In this document: piece by piece, positions 45,639-54,189 of the stretch | Layout of the letters: each line of letters begins with the position of its first letter | Position numbering within the stretch: position 1 is the stretch's first letter | From: WTGA01 sp965231865 | GTDB lineage: Bacteria > Pseudomonadota > Gammaproteobacteria > Arenicellales > Poriferihabitantaceae | Direction: 5' to 3' | Assembly (NCBI GenBank): GCA_965231865.1 | Contig: CBDDOJ010000002.1 | Coordinates: 992,001-1,056,000, forward strand | DNA length: 64,000 bases | Made by a program: the position numbers and the translations under genes | Notes under the pieces: model-generated | The model's database searches: none | What the model was told of the DNA's origin: nothing | What the model saw: only the letters and a program-made list of their open reading frames with translations

Positions 45639-46253
45639 ATGAACCTGGCTAAATTAAAACAGGCAGAAGCCGATTTCCTGTTGCGCTATCCCGGGGGGTT
45701 CAATAACCCTGAGCTGGCCGCCCTAGGCAAAAAACACAAAGTAGGAAAAATGGTGGAAATGACCCGGGATTGCCTGGGTCAAAAGAACTTTGAGCGCCCG
45801 GATGCGGTGATCGAAGATTTGATCCGGATCACCGGACGGTCATCCATGGTTTCCAGATTTGAAAAACCACCATTCAAACAGTTTCTTCACGCCATGAGCC
45901 CATTGGAAAGAGACTGGCTGGTCGATGCCATGCAGGAACGTCTGCATGGCATCGAACGGCAGGGATTTGAGTGGGTGACGGAAATCCTGGCAACAGGGAA
46001 ACTGGCGAAGTGGTCCCTGGTCTCGATTTGTCCGTTTTATCTGCGGCCTGCATGGGATGTTTTTGTGAAGCCCACCACCGTAAAACGAATTGTTCACGGA
46101 CTTGAACTCAGGGGACTGCAGTATGCCCCCTTGCCTTCCTGGGAATTTTATGAGGTTTTCAGAGACGAGATTAACCGGATGAAACAGGAAGTGGACCCCG
46201 GTCTATCCCCGAACAATGCGGCTTTTACCGGGTTTTTGATGATGACCTTGTAG
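45639..46253 (+). CDS. Unrecognised 204-residue protein
   Basis: A soluble, mostly helical-looking protein starting MNLAKLKQAEADFLLRYPGG. Charged and aromatic blocks (MVEMTRDCLGQKNFERPDAV, RFEKPPFKQFLHAM, FYLRPAWDVFVKPTTVKRIV) suggest a real folded protein rather than a chance frame, with regular codon use. The upstream open extension (45426-45638) reads low-complexity residues and was left out. I do not know the family and no motif indicates an activity. It converges with the Rieske oxygenase gene 51 bp away. Confidence 0.65.
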   Translation: MNLAKLKQAEADFLLRYPGGFNNPELAALGKKHKVGKMVEMTRDCLGQKNFERPDAVIEDLIRITGRSSMVSRFEKPPFKQFLHAMSPLERDWLVDAMQERLHGIERQGFEWVTEILATGKLAKWSLVSICPFYLRPAWDVFVKPTTVKRIVHGLELRGLQYAPLPSWEFYEVFRDEINRMKQEVDPGLSPNNAAFTGFLMMTL

Positions 46254-46304
46254 CCGGGCACTGCCTGGGACATTGGATGGGTTGTGTTTCGGGGTCCTCC
46301 CCGA

Positions 46305-47495
46305 CTATTCTTTTATCTGCTCCCGGACCCAGTCCTGGAATGCCTTGACATAATGCTCCTCCGGCATCAGAACGCCCTGTTTGAACACGCGCGAGTGAAG
46401 ACCCTTCTGGTTGATTTCTGATACCTCTGCATCCTGCTCCATCACCATCTTTGTAAAATCCGTGATGTCTGCCATGTCAAAATTATCCTGCTCAAGCACC
46501 TCGGGAAGGAACAGCCACTCGACGGATATCTCGGTTTCCTCCGGGCCAAGCGGAAGTATTCTCACCGTGCGCATGTAGTCCACATGGGCCGCAATAAACA
46601 CACTTGGAAGACTGACAAAATAGCTTTGTCCGCGCTGGATTTCCTCTTCGCTGAGGCCGCTGAATCGGCCCGGGGCCGGGTTTCCGCTCCTGGACCAGGT
46701 ATGGGCACCGGGCCGCAACCCACCCACGTACTGCGGGTCGGTACTGTCTTCAAATTCCTGCCAGTGGGCATGATCCCGAAAGTAGGAAATACGACGGTGG
46801 AATATCGGGACCAGGTCGCACAGTTCGGGATGAATGTTCGGGCAGTGCAGGCATTCATTGAAATTCTCCCAAAAAACCTTCCAGTTGCAGTGCAGCAGCC
46901 TGTTCCAGGTATGGCCCACCACCAGTTCCTCCATGGGCCAGTTTTCCGTCCGGTCACTGCCCCGTCCGAAGCCCTCGGTCATGTCAGGCGGGGTCTCGGA
47001 CAGCGACACGAAAACCCCGCCCCGCCATTCCCGGACCCTGACCGGGAGCAATGAATAATGGGCCTTGTCAAAATTCAGGGCTTCGGCATGGGAGGAGGTT
47101 TTGACCAGGCGCCCGTCGAGAGCATACGCCCACTGGTGATACGGGCAAAGAATGAGCCGGTTCGAAAAGGTACCCTGGGGTTCCACGCAAAGCGCAGAAC
47201 CCCGATGCCGGCAGGTATTGTAAAATCCCCGGAGCTCACCTTCATCATCCCGGACAAGAAAAATTCCCTGGTCGCCGATGGTGAAGCGGCGAAATGAGCG
47301 CGGTGCATTGACCGCACTGGAATGACACAGGTAGACCCAGTGCCGGTAGAAAATCTTCTCCAGCTCACCCTGGTACCAGCGGGTATCCATGTACCAGGCA
47401 GCAGGAAGGGATTCCTGTGCATGGGTCAGCCCATCGAAGTCCTCGCTGCCGGTAAGCATGCGATTGGAGGTCGGTGTGGGGGGTCGGGGCGACAT
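46305..47495 (-). CDS. Rieske non-heme iron oxygenase, large subunit (betaine/carnitine demethylase-like)
   Basis: A 396-residue ring-hydroxylating-type oxygenase. The Rieske [2Fe-2S] site is C95-R-H97 and C117-P-Y-H120. The mononuclear iron site is in ENFNECLHCPNIHPE, with His217 and His222 as ligands and a later Asp expected to complete it. This form (NFNECLHCP) is shared with oxygenases that demethylate quaternary amines such as glycine betaine (GbcA) and stachydrine. The reductase subunit is not in the window. With the methylamine genes close by, N-demethylation is a sensible guess; an aromatic substrate is the alternative. Confidence 0.85.
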   Translation of the reverse strand: MSPRPPTPTSNRMLTGSEDFDGLTHAQESLPAAWYMDTRWYQGELEKIFYRHWVYLCHSSAVNAPRSFRRFTIGDQGIFLVRDDEGELRGFYNTCRHRGSALCVEPQGTFSNRLILCPYHQWAYALDGRLVKTSSHAEALNFDKAHYSLLPVRVREWRGGVFVSLSETPPDMTEGFGRGSDRTENWPMEELVVGHTWNRLLHCNWKVFWENFNECLHCPNIHPELCDLVPIFHRRISYFRDHAHWQEFEDSTDPQYVGGLRPGAHTWSRSGNPAPGRFSGLSEEEIQRGQSYFVSLPSVFIAAHVDYMRTVRILPLGPEETEISVEWLFLPEVLEQDNFDMADITDFTKMVMEQDAEVSEINQKGLHSRVFKQGVLMPEEHYVKAFQDWVREQIKE

Positions 47496-47725
47496 TCGTA
47501 AACCTGGCTGGCGTGGCTGGCAAGCTTATATCCGCCTTCACCCGGATACAACCCTCTGAACACTTTCAGTAAAAAACATCCCCGTGCGGGCCTGAAGCGG
47601 TTACGCGGGTTGACTCGAAATTCAATCAGGTTTACGGATAAATTGACTTATATCAAGGCAGTTGACCGCCTGAATCGCTACTGTACCGTTTGTCTTTCTC
47701 TGGCAATCAATATGAGGAGTTGATC

Positions 47726-49129
47726 ATGTACAAGCTTATATGCTGGACCAGGGTTCCCCTGCTGTGTCTCGTGTTTGCACTGCCTGCCAGCTGGGCGCAA
47801 ACGTTACCCGTAGAAGAAGCAGTCCTGACGTCCCCCCCACTCGTCCCGCCCCCCATTGCCCGTGACTATCCGGCCAAGGTCATTGTCAAAATGGAAACGG
47901 TCGAGAAGGTGATGGAAATGACCGATGGCGTGGAATACATGTTTTGGACGTTTGGTGGTTCGGTTCCGGGACAGTTCATACGGGTTCGGGAGAACGATGT
48001 GGTCGAATTTCATTTTTCGAATCATCCCTCTTCGAGGATGCCGCACAATATTGATTTACATGCCGTGACCGGGCCGGGGGGTGGTGCGACGTCATCGTTT
48101 ACGGCACCGGGTCATATATCGATCTTCCAGTTCCAGGTCTTGAATCCAGGACTGTATATCTATCACTGCGCCACGGCGCCGGTTGGAATGCACATTGCCA
48201 ATGGCATGTATGGACTCATTCTGGTTGAACCGGAAGAAGGCCTGCCGGAAGTGGACCGTGAATACTATGTTGTGCAGGGTGATTTCTATACCCAGGGTGA
48301 CTTCGGGGAGCTTGGCCTGCAGCCTTTCGATATGGAAAAAGCGATCAATGAGGATGCAGACTATGTCGTTTTCAACGGCTCGGTGGGCAGCATGGTGGGG
48401 GACAACGCACTGGCAGCGAATGTCGGAGAAACCGTTCGCTTGTACGTGGGGAACGGAGGCCCCAACCTGGTGTCTTCATTCCACGTGATCGGAGAGATTT
48501 TTGACAGGGTTTATATTGAGGGCGGCACGGCCATTAACGAAAATGTCCAAACGACGCTCATTCCCGCAGGGGGATCGGCCATTACCGAATTCAAGATGGA
48601 TGTTCCGGGCACGTTCATCATGGTGGACCATTCCATCTTTCGCGCCTTCAATAAGGGAGCACTCGGGATGATCAAGGCAGAGGGTCCCGAGCAACTCGTC
48701 ATCTATTCAGGCAAGCAGGCGGACACGGTTTATCTGCCGGAAGGATCCGCGATTCAGGAAATCATGGTCGATGTCGAATCGGTGGTGGCCAGCACCATGG
48801 AAGAACAGGTCCAGTTCGGCCAACGTGTCTATGAAGTCAACTGCGCCGCCTGTCATCAGGCTGACGGGCAGGGTTTGAGAGGGGCCTTTCCTCCACTGGC
48901 CGGTTCGGATTACCTGAACGCAGATTCTGACCGGGCGGTCAAGGCGATCCTGGAGGGTCTGAGCGGCCCCATCACGGTGAACGGACAGGAGTACAATGGT
49001 GTCATGCCAGCGATGCGTCTTTCAGACAATGATATTGCGAATGTATTGACCTATCTTCTCAATTCCTGGGGCAATGACGGCGGCGTAGTGAGCCCGGAGC
49101 AGGTGGCGGGCCTGCGTGAGGGGCACTAG
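47726..49129 (+). CDS. nirK: Copper nitrite reductase with C-terminal cytochrome c domain
   Basis: A 467-residue exported protein reducing nitrite to nitric oxide. GAGGAG lies 6 nt before the chosen ATG. After the signal peptide come two cupredoxin domains. Type 1 copper ligands are His107, Cys148, His156 and Met161. Type 2 ligands are His112, His147 and His302. The catalytic Asp110 and His253 are also present. A C-terminal class I cytochrome c follows, with CAACH at 373-377 and a Met in GVMPAM. The fused cytochrome would deliver electrons directly, as in three-domain NirK of some proteobacteria. First gene of nirK-nirV-sco. Confidence 0.94.
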   Translation: MYKLICWTRVPLLCLVFALPASWAQTLPVEEAVLTSPPLVPPPIARDYPAKVIVKMETVEKVMEMTDGVEYMFWTFGGSVPGQFIRVRENDVVEFHFSNHPSSRMPHNIDLHAVTGPGGGATSSFTAPGHISIFQFQVLNPGLYIYHCATAPVGMHIANGMYGLILVEPEEGLPEVDREYYVVQGDFYTQGDFGELGLQPFDMEKAINEDADYVVFNGSVGSMVGDNALAANVGETVRLYVGNGGPNLVSSFHVIGEIFDRVYIEGGTAINENVQTTLIPAGGSAITEFKMDVPGTFIMVDHSIFRAFNKGALGMIKAEGPEQLVIYSGKQADTVYLPEGSAIQEIMVDVESVVASTMEEQVQFGQRVYEVNCAACHQADGQGLRGAFPPLAGSDYLNADSDRAVKAILEGLSGPITVNGQEYNGVMPAMRLSDNDIANVLTYLLNSWGNDGGVVSPEQVAGLREGH

Positions 49130-49921
49130 ATGCTCCGCCATTGCGGCACGGTGGTCTTCACGTTCACCGCGCTGTTGCTGTCAGGGAACATCAGTTCCGC
49201 CAGCATGGCCGAGATTCCCGCAGGGGAATTTCGGCCATTGTATCTGGCGGAAGACAGTCCGCTTGTTGCCATCGAGGCCTTTTCCCTGGACCGGTTGCCG
49301 GTTACCAACCGGGATTATCTGAAATTCGTCTCGGCACATCCCAAATGGGAAAAAGGCAAGGTGCCGACGGTGTTTGCGGACAGTCGGTATCTGCAGCACT
49401 GGAAGAAAAATGCAGCCAGTGATTCCTGGGAGCCGGAAGAGGCCATGCTGGATTTTCCGGTTGTGAATGTTTCCTGGTTTGCCGCCAACAGCTACTGCAG
49501 GGCGTTCAGCAAAAAGCTGCCGTCCATTGCCCAGTGGGAGTATGTCGCGAGAGCCAGTGAATTCAGCCCGGAAGGCTTCCGGGAACCCGGCTATCAACAG
49601 AGAATACTCAATTGGTATGCACACCATGGCCGTCCGGAAAACAATCCGGTGGGGCACTCTCCCGCGAACTACTGGGGGATTTATGATTTGCACGGGATGG
49701 TGTGGGAATGGACCGTGGATTTCAACTCCGCCCTGGTCAGCGGGGAATCGAGAGCCGACAGCAGTATTGACAAGAAACTGTATTGTGCCGCCGGCAGCGT
49801 GAATGCAGCGGACCCGAGTGACTATGCCGCGTTTATGCGGTATGCCTTTCGCTCAAGCCTGTCTGCCAGATATGCGATGTCCAATCTTGGTTTTCGGTGT
49901 GCCATTTCAAGAGGAAATTGA
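49130..49921 (+). CDS. nirV: NirV-like formylglycine-generating-enzyme-family protein
   Basis: A 263-residue exported protein of the SUMF1/FGE-sulfatase fold. It begins directly after the nirK stop. Landmarks are AEIPAGEF near the mature start, FSLDRLPVTNRDYLKFV, PVVNVSWFAANSYCRAFSKK then LPSIAQWEY, GIYDLHGMVWEWTVDF, and a C-terminal NLGFRCA. NirV proteins accompany nirK in many denitrifiers, but their biochemical role is not settled; maturation or folding of NirK is often proposed. Confidence 0.9.
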   Translation: MLRHCGTVVFTFTALLLSGNISSASMAEIPAGEFRPLYLAEDSPLVAIEAFSLDRLPVTNRDYLKFVSAHPKWEKGKVPTVFADSRYLQHWKKNAASDSWEPEEAMLDFPVVNVSWFAANSYCRAFSKKLPSIAQWEYVARASEFSPEGFREPGYQQRILNWYAHHGRPENNPVGHSPANYWGIYDLHGMVWEWTVDFNSALVSGESRADSSIDKKLYCAAGSVNAADPSDYAAFMRYAFRSSLSARYAMSNLGFRCAISRGN

Positions 49922-49922
49922 C

Positions 49923-50480
49923 ATGAAATTTTTTTGGTTGCTGGGGCTGGTATTCCTGCTTCCCTCCATGACGGTGCTGGGGCAACAGGAGCTCCCCGGT
50001 GATTCGATCTATCAGGTCGGCGGGCACTGGCAGAACCAGCAGGCAGAGATCGTCGAACTGGGGGAACTGCGGGGGAGGAAACAGGTTGTCAGCATGGTGT
50101 ATACCCACTGTGAACATGTCTGCCCCGTGGTGGTGTCGAGCATGAAAACGGTTGCGGCGTCACTGCCCGAGGAGATGAAAAACGAGGTTGGATTCGTATT
50201 GGTGACCTTTACACCCTCCACCGATACGCCGGATGTGCTGGCTGAATACGCACGACAGCAGAACCTGGCGGAGGACCAGTGGTCGTTGTTGCGTACTGAT
50301 GATGACACCATCCGGGACCTGGCCATGGTATTGGGTGTCAAGTATGAGAAGTTGGACAACAACGAAGTCAATCATTCCAACCTGATCTCGGTACTCGACG
50401 AGCAGGGGCGTCTTGTTTTTCAGGAATCCGGCGCATTGAGTGCCTCCGGGCGGATCGCCGAACAGATTGTGAAGAATTGA
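49923..50480 (+). CDS. SCO1/SenC-family copper chaperone
   Basis: A 185-residue thioredoxin-fold protein with an N-terminal signal/anchor (FFWLLGLVFLLPSMTVLG) and the copper-binding pair C63-EHV-C67 in MVYTHCEHVCPVV. The third ligand is a histidine in NEVNHSNLISVLDE. A GAGGA box precedes the ATG by 7 nt, and the gene follows nirV by one base. SCO proteins load copper into oxidases; here the context suggests delivery of copper to NirK (inference). Confidence 0.9.
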   Translation: MKFFWLLGLVFLLPSMTVLGQQELPGDSIYQVGGHWQNQQAEIVELGELRGRKQVVSMVYTHCEHVCPVVVSSMKTVAASLPEEMKNEVGFVLVTFTPSTDTPDVLAEYARQQNLAEDQWSLLRTDDDTIRDLAMVLGVKYEKLDNNEVNHSNLISVLDEQGRLVFQESGALSASGRIAEQIVKN

Positions 50481-50559
50481 TCGGGTTTTAATATGGCAGG
50501 TCGGTGGCACTGCCCGGGTGGCGGTATCACGGTGAACCTGGCCACTTTCGAACCCCGGG

Positions 50560-51264
50560 CTATACTCCCAGGAATCTGAGTTTCAGCTTCGGGTTGGAAC
50601 GCAATGCCCCGGAGTTGCCCTCCCAGACGATGGTTCCCTTTTCAATAATATAATGATAGTCCGCGATTCTGCACAGGTCTTCCAGGTTCTTGTCGATGAG
50701 CAATATGGATATCCCCGTTTTCCTGATGATGTTCAGCTGGTTCCAGATTTCCTTTCTGACCAGTGGGGCCAGACCTTCGGTTGCTTCGTCGAGGATCAGA
50801 AGTTGCGGATTCAGCATCAGCGCACGTCCAATGGCCAGCATTTGCTGTTCCCCCCCTGACAGCTGGCTGCCCATGTTGTTCAGACGCCTGCCAAGAAGGG
50901 GAAACAGGTCCAGCACTTTTTCCAGGGTCCAGGGGTCCAGGGAAACGTTGTAATTGGCAGCCGTGGCAACCAGGTTTTCCCGGACATTCAGGTTGGGAAA
51001 AATTTTTCGCCCCTCCGGGACAAGGCCTACCCCTTTCCGGGCAATCCTGAACGCGGGCAGTCCGTTGATTTTGTCCTTGCCGTATCGGATCTCCCCGCTC
51101 TGGATCGGCAGATGCCCCATGATTGAATTCACCGTGGTCGTTTTCCCCATGCCGTTTCTGCCAAGCAGGGTGGTGACCCGTCCGTTGCGGACTTCCATGT
51201 TCAATCCAAACAGGACCTGGCTGTTCCCATAGTAGGTGTCGATGGCGTTTACCTGAAGGCTCAT
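50560..51264 (-). CDS. Second branched-chain-type ABC transporter ATPase, LivF-like
   Basis: A 234-residue ATPase with Walker A GRNGMGKTT, signature LSGGEQQMLAIGRAL, Walker B LLILDEATEGLAP and ILLIDKNLEDLCRIAD. The switch position that is usually EQN or EHD reads DKN here, a modest deviation. The ATG overlaps the stop of the LivG-like gene by four bases. Last gene of a leftward five-gene operon. Confidence 0.9.
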   Translation of the reverse strand: MSLQVNAIDTYYGNSQVLFGLNMEVRNGRVTTLLGRNGMGKTTTVNSIMGHLPIQSGEIRYGKDKINGLPAFRIARKGVGLVPEGRKIFPNLNVRENLVATAANYNVSLDPWTLEKVLDLFPLLGRRLNNMGSQLSGGEQQMLAIGRALMLNPQLLILDEATEGLAPLVRKEIWNQLNIIRKTGISILLIDKNLEDLCRIADYHYIIEKGTIVWEGNSGALRSNPKLKLRFLGV

Positions 51265-52016
51265 GCTGTCTCCTCACCCAGGTAGGCCTGTTGGACATTC
51301 CGGTCGGACCGGATCTGCTCCGATGTCCCCGTAGCGATGATATGGCCATCAACCAGCACCGAAGTGGTGTCCGCCAGGGCAAAGACCGCATCCATGTCAT
51401 GCTCAATCAGGAGAATGGTTCTTTCTCCCTTCATTTTTTTCAGAAGCTGGACCATTTCGCCGGACTCCTCCTTGCTCATTCCACTCGTGGGCTCATCCAG
51501 CAGGAGCAGGTCGGGTTCCAGCGCAAGGGCCATTGCGATTTCAAGCTGTCGCTGTTCGCCGTGGGAAGATTTTCCGGCAATCGTATCCGCCTGTCGGTTC
51601 AACCCTACCTGTTCCAGGGCTTTCATCGCGGTGTCGCGCATTCCGGTATCCGCGGAAACCGGTGCCCAGAATCGGTAGGAGTGGCCCTGAAGAGACTGGA
51701 CCGCGAGCATGACATTGTCCAGCATGGTTATTGGCTGGATGATGCTGGTGATCTGGAACGAACTCGCAATCCCGATGTGTACCCGCTTGTAGGTGCCAAG
51801 GGGGGTGATATTCCGGCCCTTGAACAGAATTTGTCCGCTATCCGGCTTCAATATGCCGGAAAGTTGCGCCATGAATGTGGTTTTGCCCCCGCCATTGGGA
51901 CCCACCACGGCATGCACCTCGTGTTCCCGGACCTGCAGGTTGACATCTCTGGATGCCAGGACCCCGCCAAAGGACTTGTTGAGATTCTCGACCTTGAGAA
52001 TGGGACTTGTATACAT
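51261..52016 (-). CDS. Second branched-chain-type ABC transporter ATPase, LivG-like
   Basis: A 251-residue ATPase. Walker A is GPNGGGKTT, the signature region is SSHGEQRQLEIAMALA, Walker B is LLLLDEPTSGMSKEE and the switch is LIEHDMDAVFALAD. The first in-frame ATG (52016) was chosen over a TTG two codons upstream. A 177-bp gap to livM precedes it, larger than the other gaps of the operon; no gene or clear terminator lies in it. Confidence 0.9.
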   Translation of the reverse strand: MYTSPILKVENLNKSFGGVLASRDVNLQVREHEVHAVVGPNGGGKTTFMAQLSGILKPDSGQILFKGRNITPLGTYKRVHIGIASSFQITSIIQPITMLDNVMLAVQSLQGHSYRFWAPVSADTGMRDTAMKALEQVGLNRQADTIAGKSSHGEQRQLEIAMALALEPDLLLLDEPTSGMSKEESGEMVQLLKKMKGERTILLIEHDMDAVFALADTTSVLVDGHIIATGTSEQIRSDRNVQQAYLGEETA

Positions 52017-52193
52017 AATCAAGCCGTATATTCTCTTGACGGATCATTGAGGTTGCCAATGCAATCGCCTCTGTCCCGTCCAACCGCCTGAGTCCCCAAG
52101 GCTGCCACCCGGTTATAGGTGAGTGGAATTTGAATAGAATTACACATCAAGATGACAGGAAAATGAACATGCTTGGTCAAGTATGTAATTCCC

Positions 52194-53177
52194 TTAAGAA
52201 TCATTTTTGGATTGTGCATGGGTCGTTCGTCTTGTATCGGCCCACACGAGCAGGCCATGTACCCCTCCCTTGCCGAAGATGACCAGCAGGATAAGCATCA
52301 GTCCGAATATCAGCTGCCAGTATTGGGTCAGGCTGGACAGCATTTCCTCCAGGAGCAAAAACAGGGTGGTGCCCACGACCGGACCGAAAATCCCGGCGGT
52401 ACCGCCAATGACAATCATGAAAATCAATTCACCCGAGTGGGTCCAGTCCATCATTTCAGGGCTGATGAAATTCGTGAAATTCCCGAGAAAAAATCCGGCG
52501 ATTCCACAGATGGTCCCGGAGATCACATAGCAGGTCAGTTTGTAGCGATACGTGTCGAACCCCAGTGCCTGCATCCGTTTTTCGTTGTGTTTGCAGCCGA
52601 CGATTACCCTGCCGAACCGGGCATGTACCAGGCGGTGCATCAGGTACAGCAGCAGCAGCAAGGTGATGAGAACGGTGTAGTACAGGGTCGCCGGATTTTC
52701 CAGATCGAGCAGTCCATTGAAATCGCTGCGCTGGTAGATGATCAGCCCATCATCCGCACCGTACTCATCGAGGCTGACGAAAGTGAAATACAGCATCTGG
52801 GCGAATGCCAGGGTGATCATGATGAAATACAGGCCCTGGGTGCGCAGGGAAACGGCGCCGGTGATCAGGGCAAAGGCAGCGCTGCAGGATATGGCAAGGC
52901 CAAGATGTATGAAACCATTGAAAATATCATAGTGTGCCGGAATGCCCACGCAATAGGCTCCAATGCCTACAAAAGCAGCATGCCCCAGACTGATCATTCC
53001 TCCAAAGCCAATAATCAGATTGAGGCTGATGGCCGCGATGGCCAGAATCAATATCCGGGTCAACAGGTCAAGGTAGAAGGGCTGGCTGCCAAGCGCAAAC
53101 AGCCCGGGGGCAACCAGAAACAGTACCGTGACTGCCAGGTAGACCCGGGCCGGTAGGTTTCCCAGGAGCTTGAACAC
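52194..53177 (-). CDS. Second branched-chain-type ABC transporter permease, LivM-like
   Basis: A 327-residue permease with about ten membrane segments. LNLIIGFGGMISLGHAAFVG is the LivM signature and FGRVIVGCKHNEKRMQALGF the cytosolic loop. The GTG start shares a base with the livH stop (TAGTG), giving translational coupling. The C-terminal 20 residues are polar. Confidence 0.9.
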   Translation of the reverse strand: MFKLLGNLPARVYLAVTVLFLVAPGLFALGSQPFYLDLLTRILILAIAAISLNLIIGFGGMISLGHAAFVGIGAYCVGIPAHYDIFNGFIHLGLAISCSAAFALITGAVSLRTQGLYFIMITLAFAQMLYFTFVSLDEYGADDGLIIYQRSDFNGLLDLENPATLYYTVLITLLLLLYLMHRLVHARFGRVIVGCKHNEKRMQALGFDTYRYKLTCYVISGTICGIAGFFLGNFTNFISPEMMDWTHSGELIFMIVIGGTAGIFGPVVGTTLFLLLEEMLSSLTQYWQLIFGLMLILLVIFGKGGVHGLLVWADTRRTTHAQSKNDS

Positions 53178-54103
53178 TACCTTCTAAGACCGGAAGGCGA
53201 AAACAGCCCCTGGGGCCTGCATACCAGTATCGCGGCCATCAGTATGTAGACCATCATTGCGGACAAGGCGGGAGCGGCCGTTTCAGCGGCCTGGGCAGAC
53301 AGGAACAACCCCAGGAAGTCATCCAGGTAGGAGCGTCCCAGCGTGTCCAGAATTCCAATGATGATGGCACTGTAAAAGGCGCCCTGGACCGAACCGATGC
53401 CCCCCGTGATCACGACAACAAACGCAATAATGATGATTTCATTGCCCATGCCGATGCTGGCTTCTGTAATGGGGGCAATCAACAGACCTGCGAAACCCGC
53501 CATGGCAGCACCAATGGCAAAGACAATCAGGTAAAGCCGGTCGATATTGACCCCCAGGGCCGTGACCATGTCGCGATCTGATGCACCGGCCCGGATCAGC
53601 ATGCCGAGCCGGGAGCGGGTGATCAGGATATACAGCGCGACGGCAACCAGCAGGCCGTTTCCAATGATCACAAGCCGATAGCTGGGAATGACAAAACTGC
53701 CGAGCCGGACCTGTCCGTTCAGTATTTCCGGCAGTGGAATGACCATCCCGGCAGAACCCCAGATGAGATGGGCAAGGGTATCGAAAACCAGGATCAGTCC
53801 GAACGTGACCAGAACATGATCAAGGTGGTCATTCTGGTACAGTTTCCTCGCAATCATCCATTCAACGGCTGCGCCGATCACCAGCAAGGCAGCGAGGGAG
53901 AGGACGACACCGGCAATCAGGGAACCCGTTGCTTGGACCACCGTGGCACAGACAAATGCACCCACCATGTAAAAGGCGCCATGGGACAGGTTGATGAAAT
54001 TCATGATTCCAAATATCAACGTCAGCCCGGACGCAAGCAGGAATAAAAGCAACCCCAGTTGCAGGCCGTTGAGCAGCTGGGAAACGAACAGATGCCAGTC
54101 CAC
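53177..54103 (-). CDS. Second branched-chain-type ABC transporter permease, LivH-like
   Basis: A 308-residue permease. GLLLFLLASGLTLIFGIMNF, then INLSHGAFYMVG, is the LivH signature; LGMLIRAGASDRDMVTALGV is the EAA-like loop. GTG start at 54103. It follows the binding protein gene by 86 bp on the same strand. Confidence 0.9.
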   Translation of the reverse strand: MDWHLFVSQLLNGLQLGLLLFLLASGLTLIFGIMNFINLSHGAFYMVGAFVCATVVQATGSLIAGVVLSLAALLVIGAAVEWMIARKLYQNDHLDHVLVTFGLILVFDTLAHLIWGSAGMVIPLPEILNGQVRLGSFVIPSYRLVIIGNGLLVAVALYILITRSRLGMLIRAGASDRDMVTALGVNIDRLYLIVFAIGAAMAGFAGLLIAPITEASIGMGNEIIIIAFVVVITGGIGSVQGAFYSAIIIGILDTLGRSYLDDFLGLFLSAQAAETAAPALSAMMVYILMAAILVCRPQGLFSPSGLRR

Positions 54104-54189
54104 CGGTGGATTAACCGTCCTTATACCGGATCAGTTCACCTGAAATTCGCGGTGTGACCTGATCCGGTTGTTGTTGTGAAGAGAATCGG

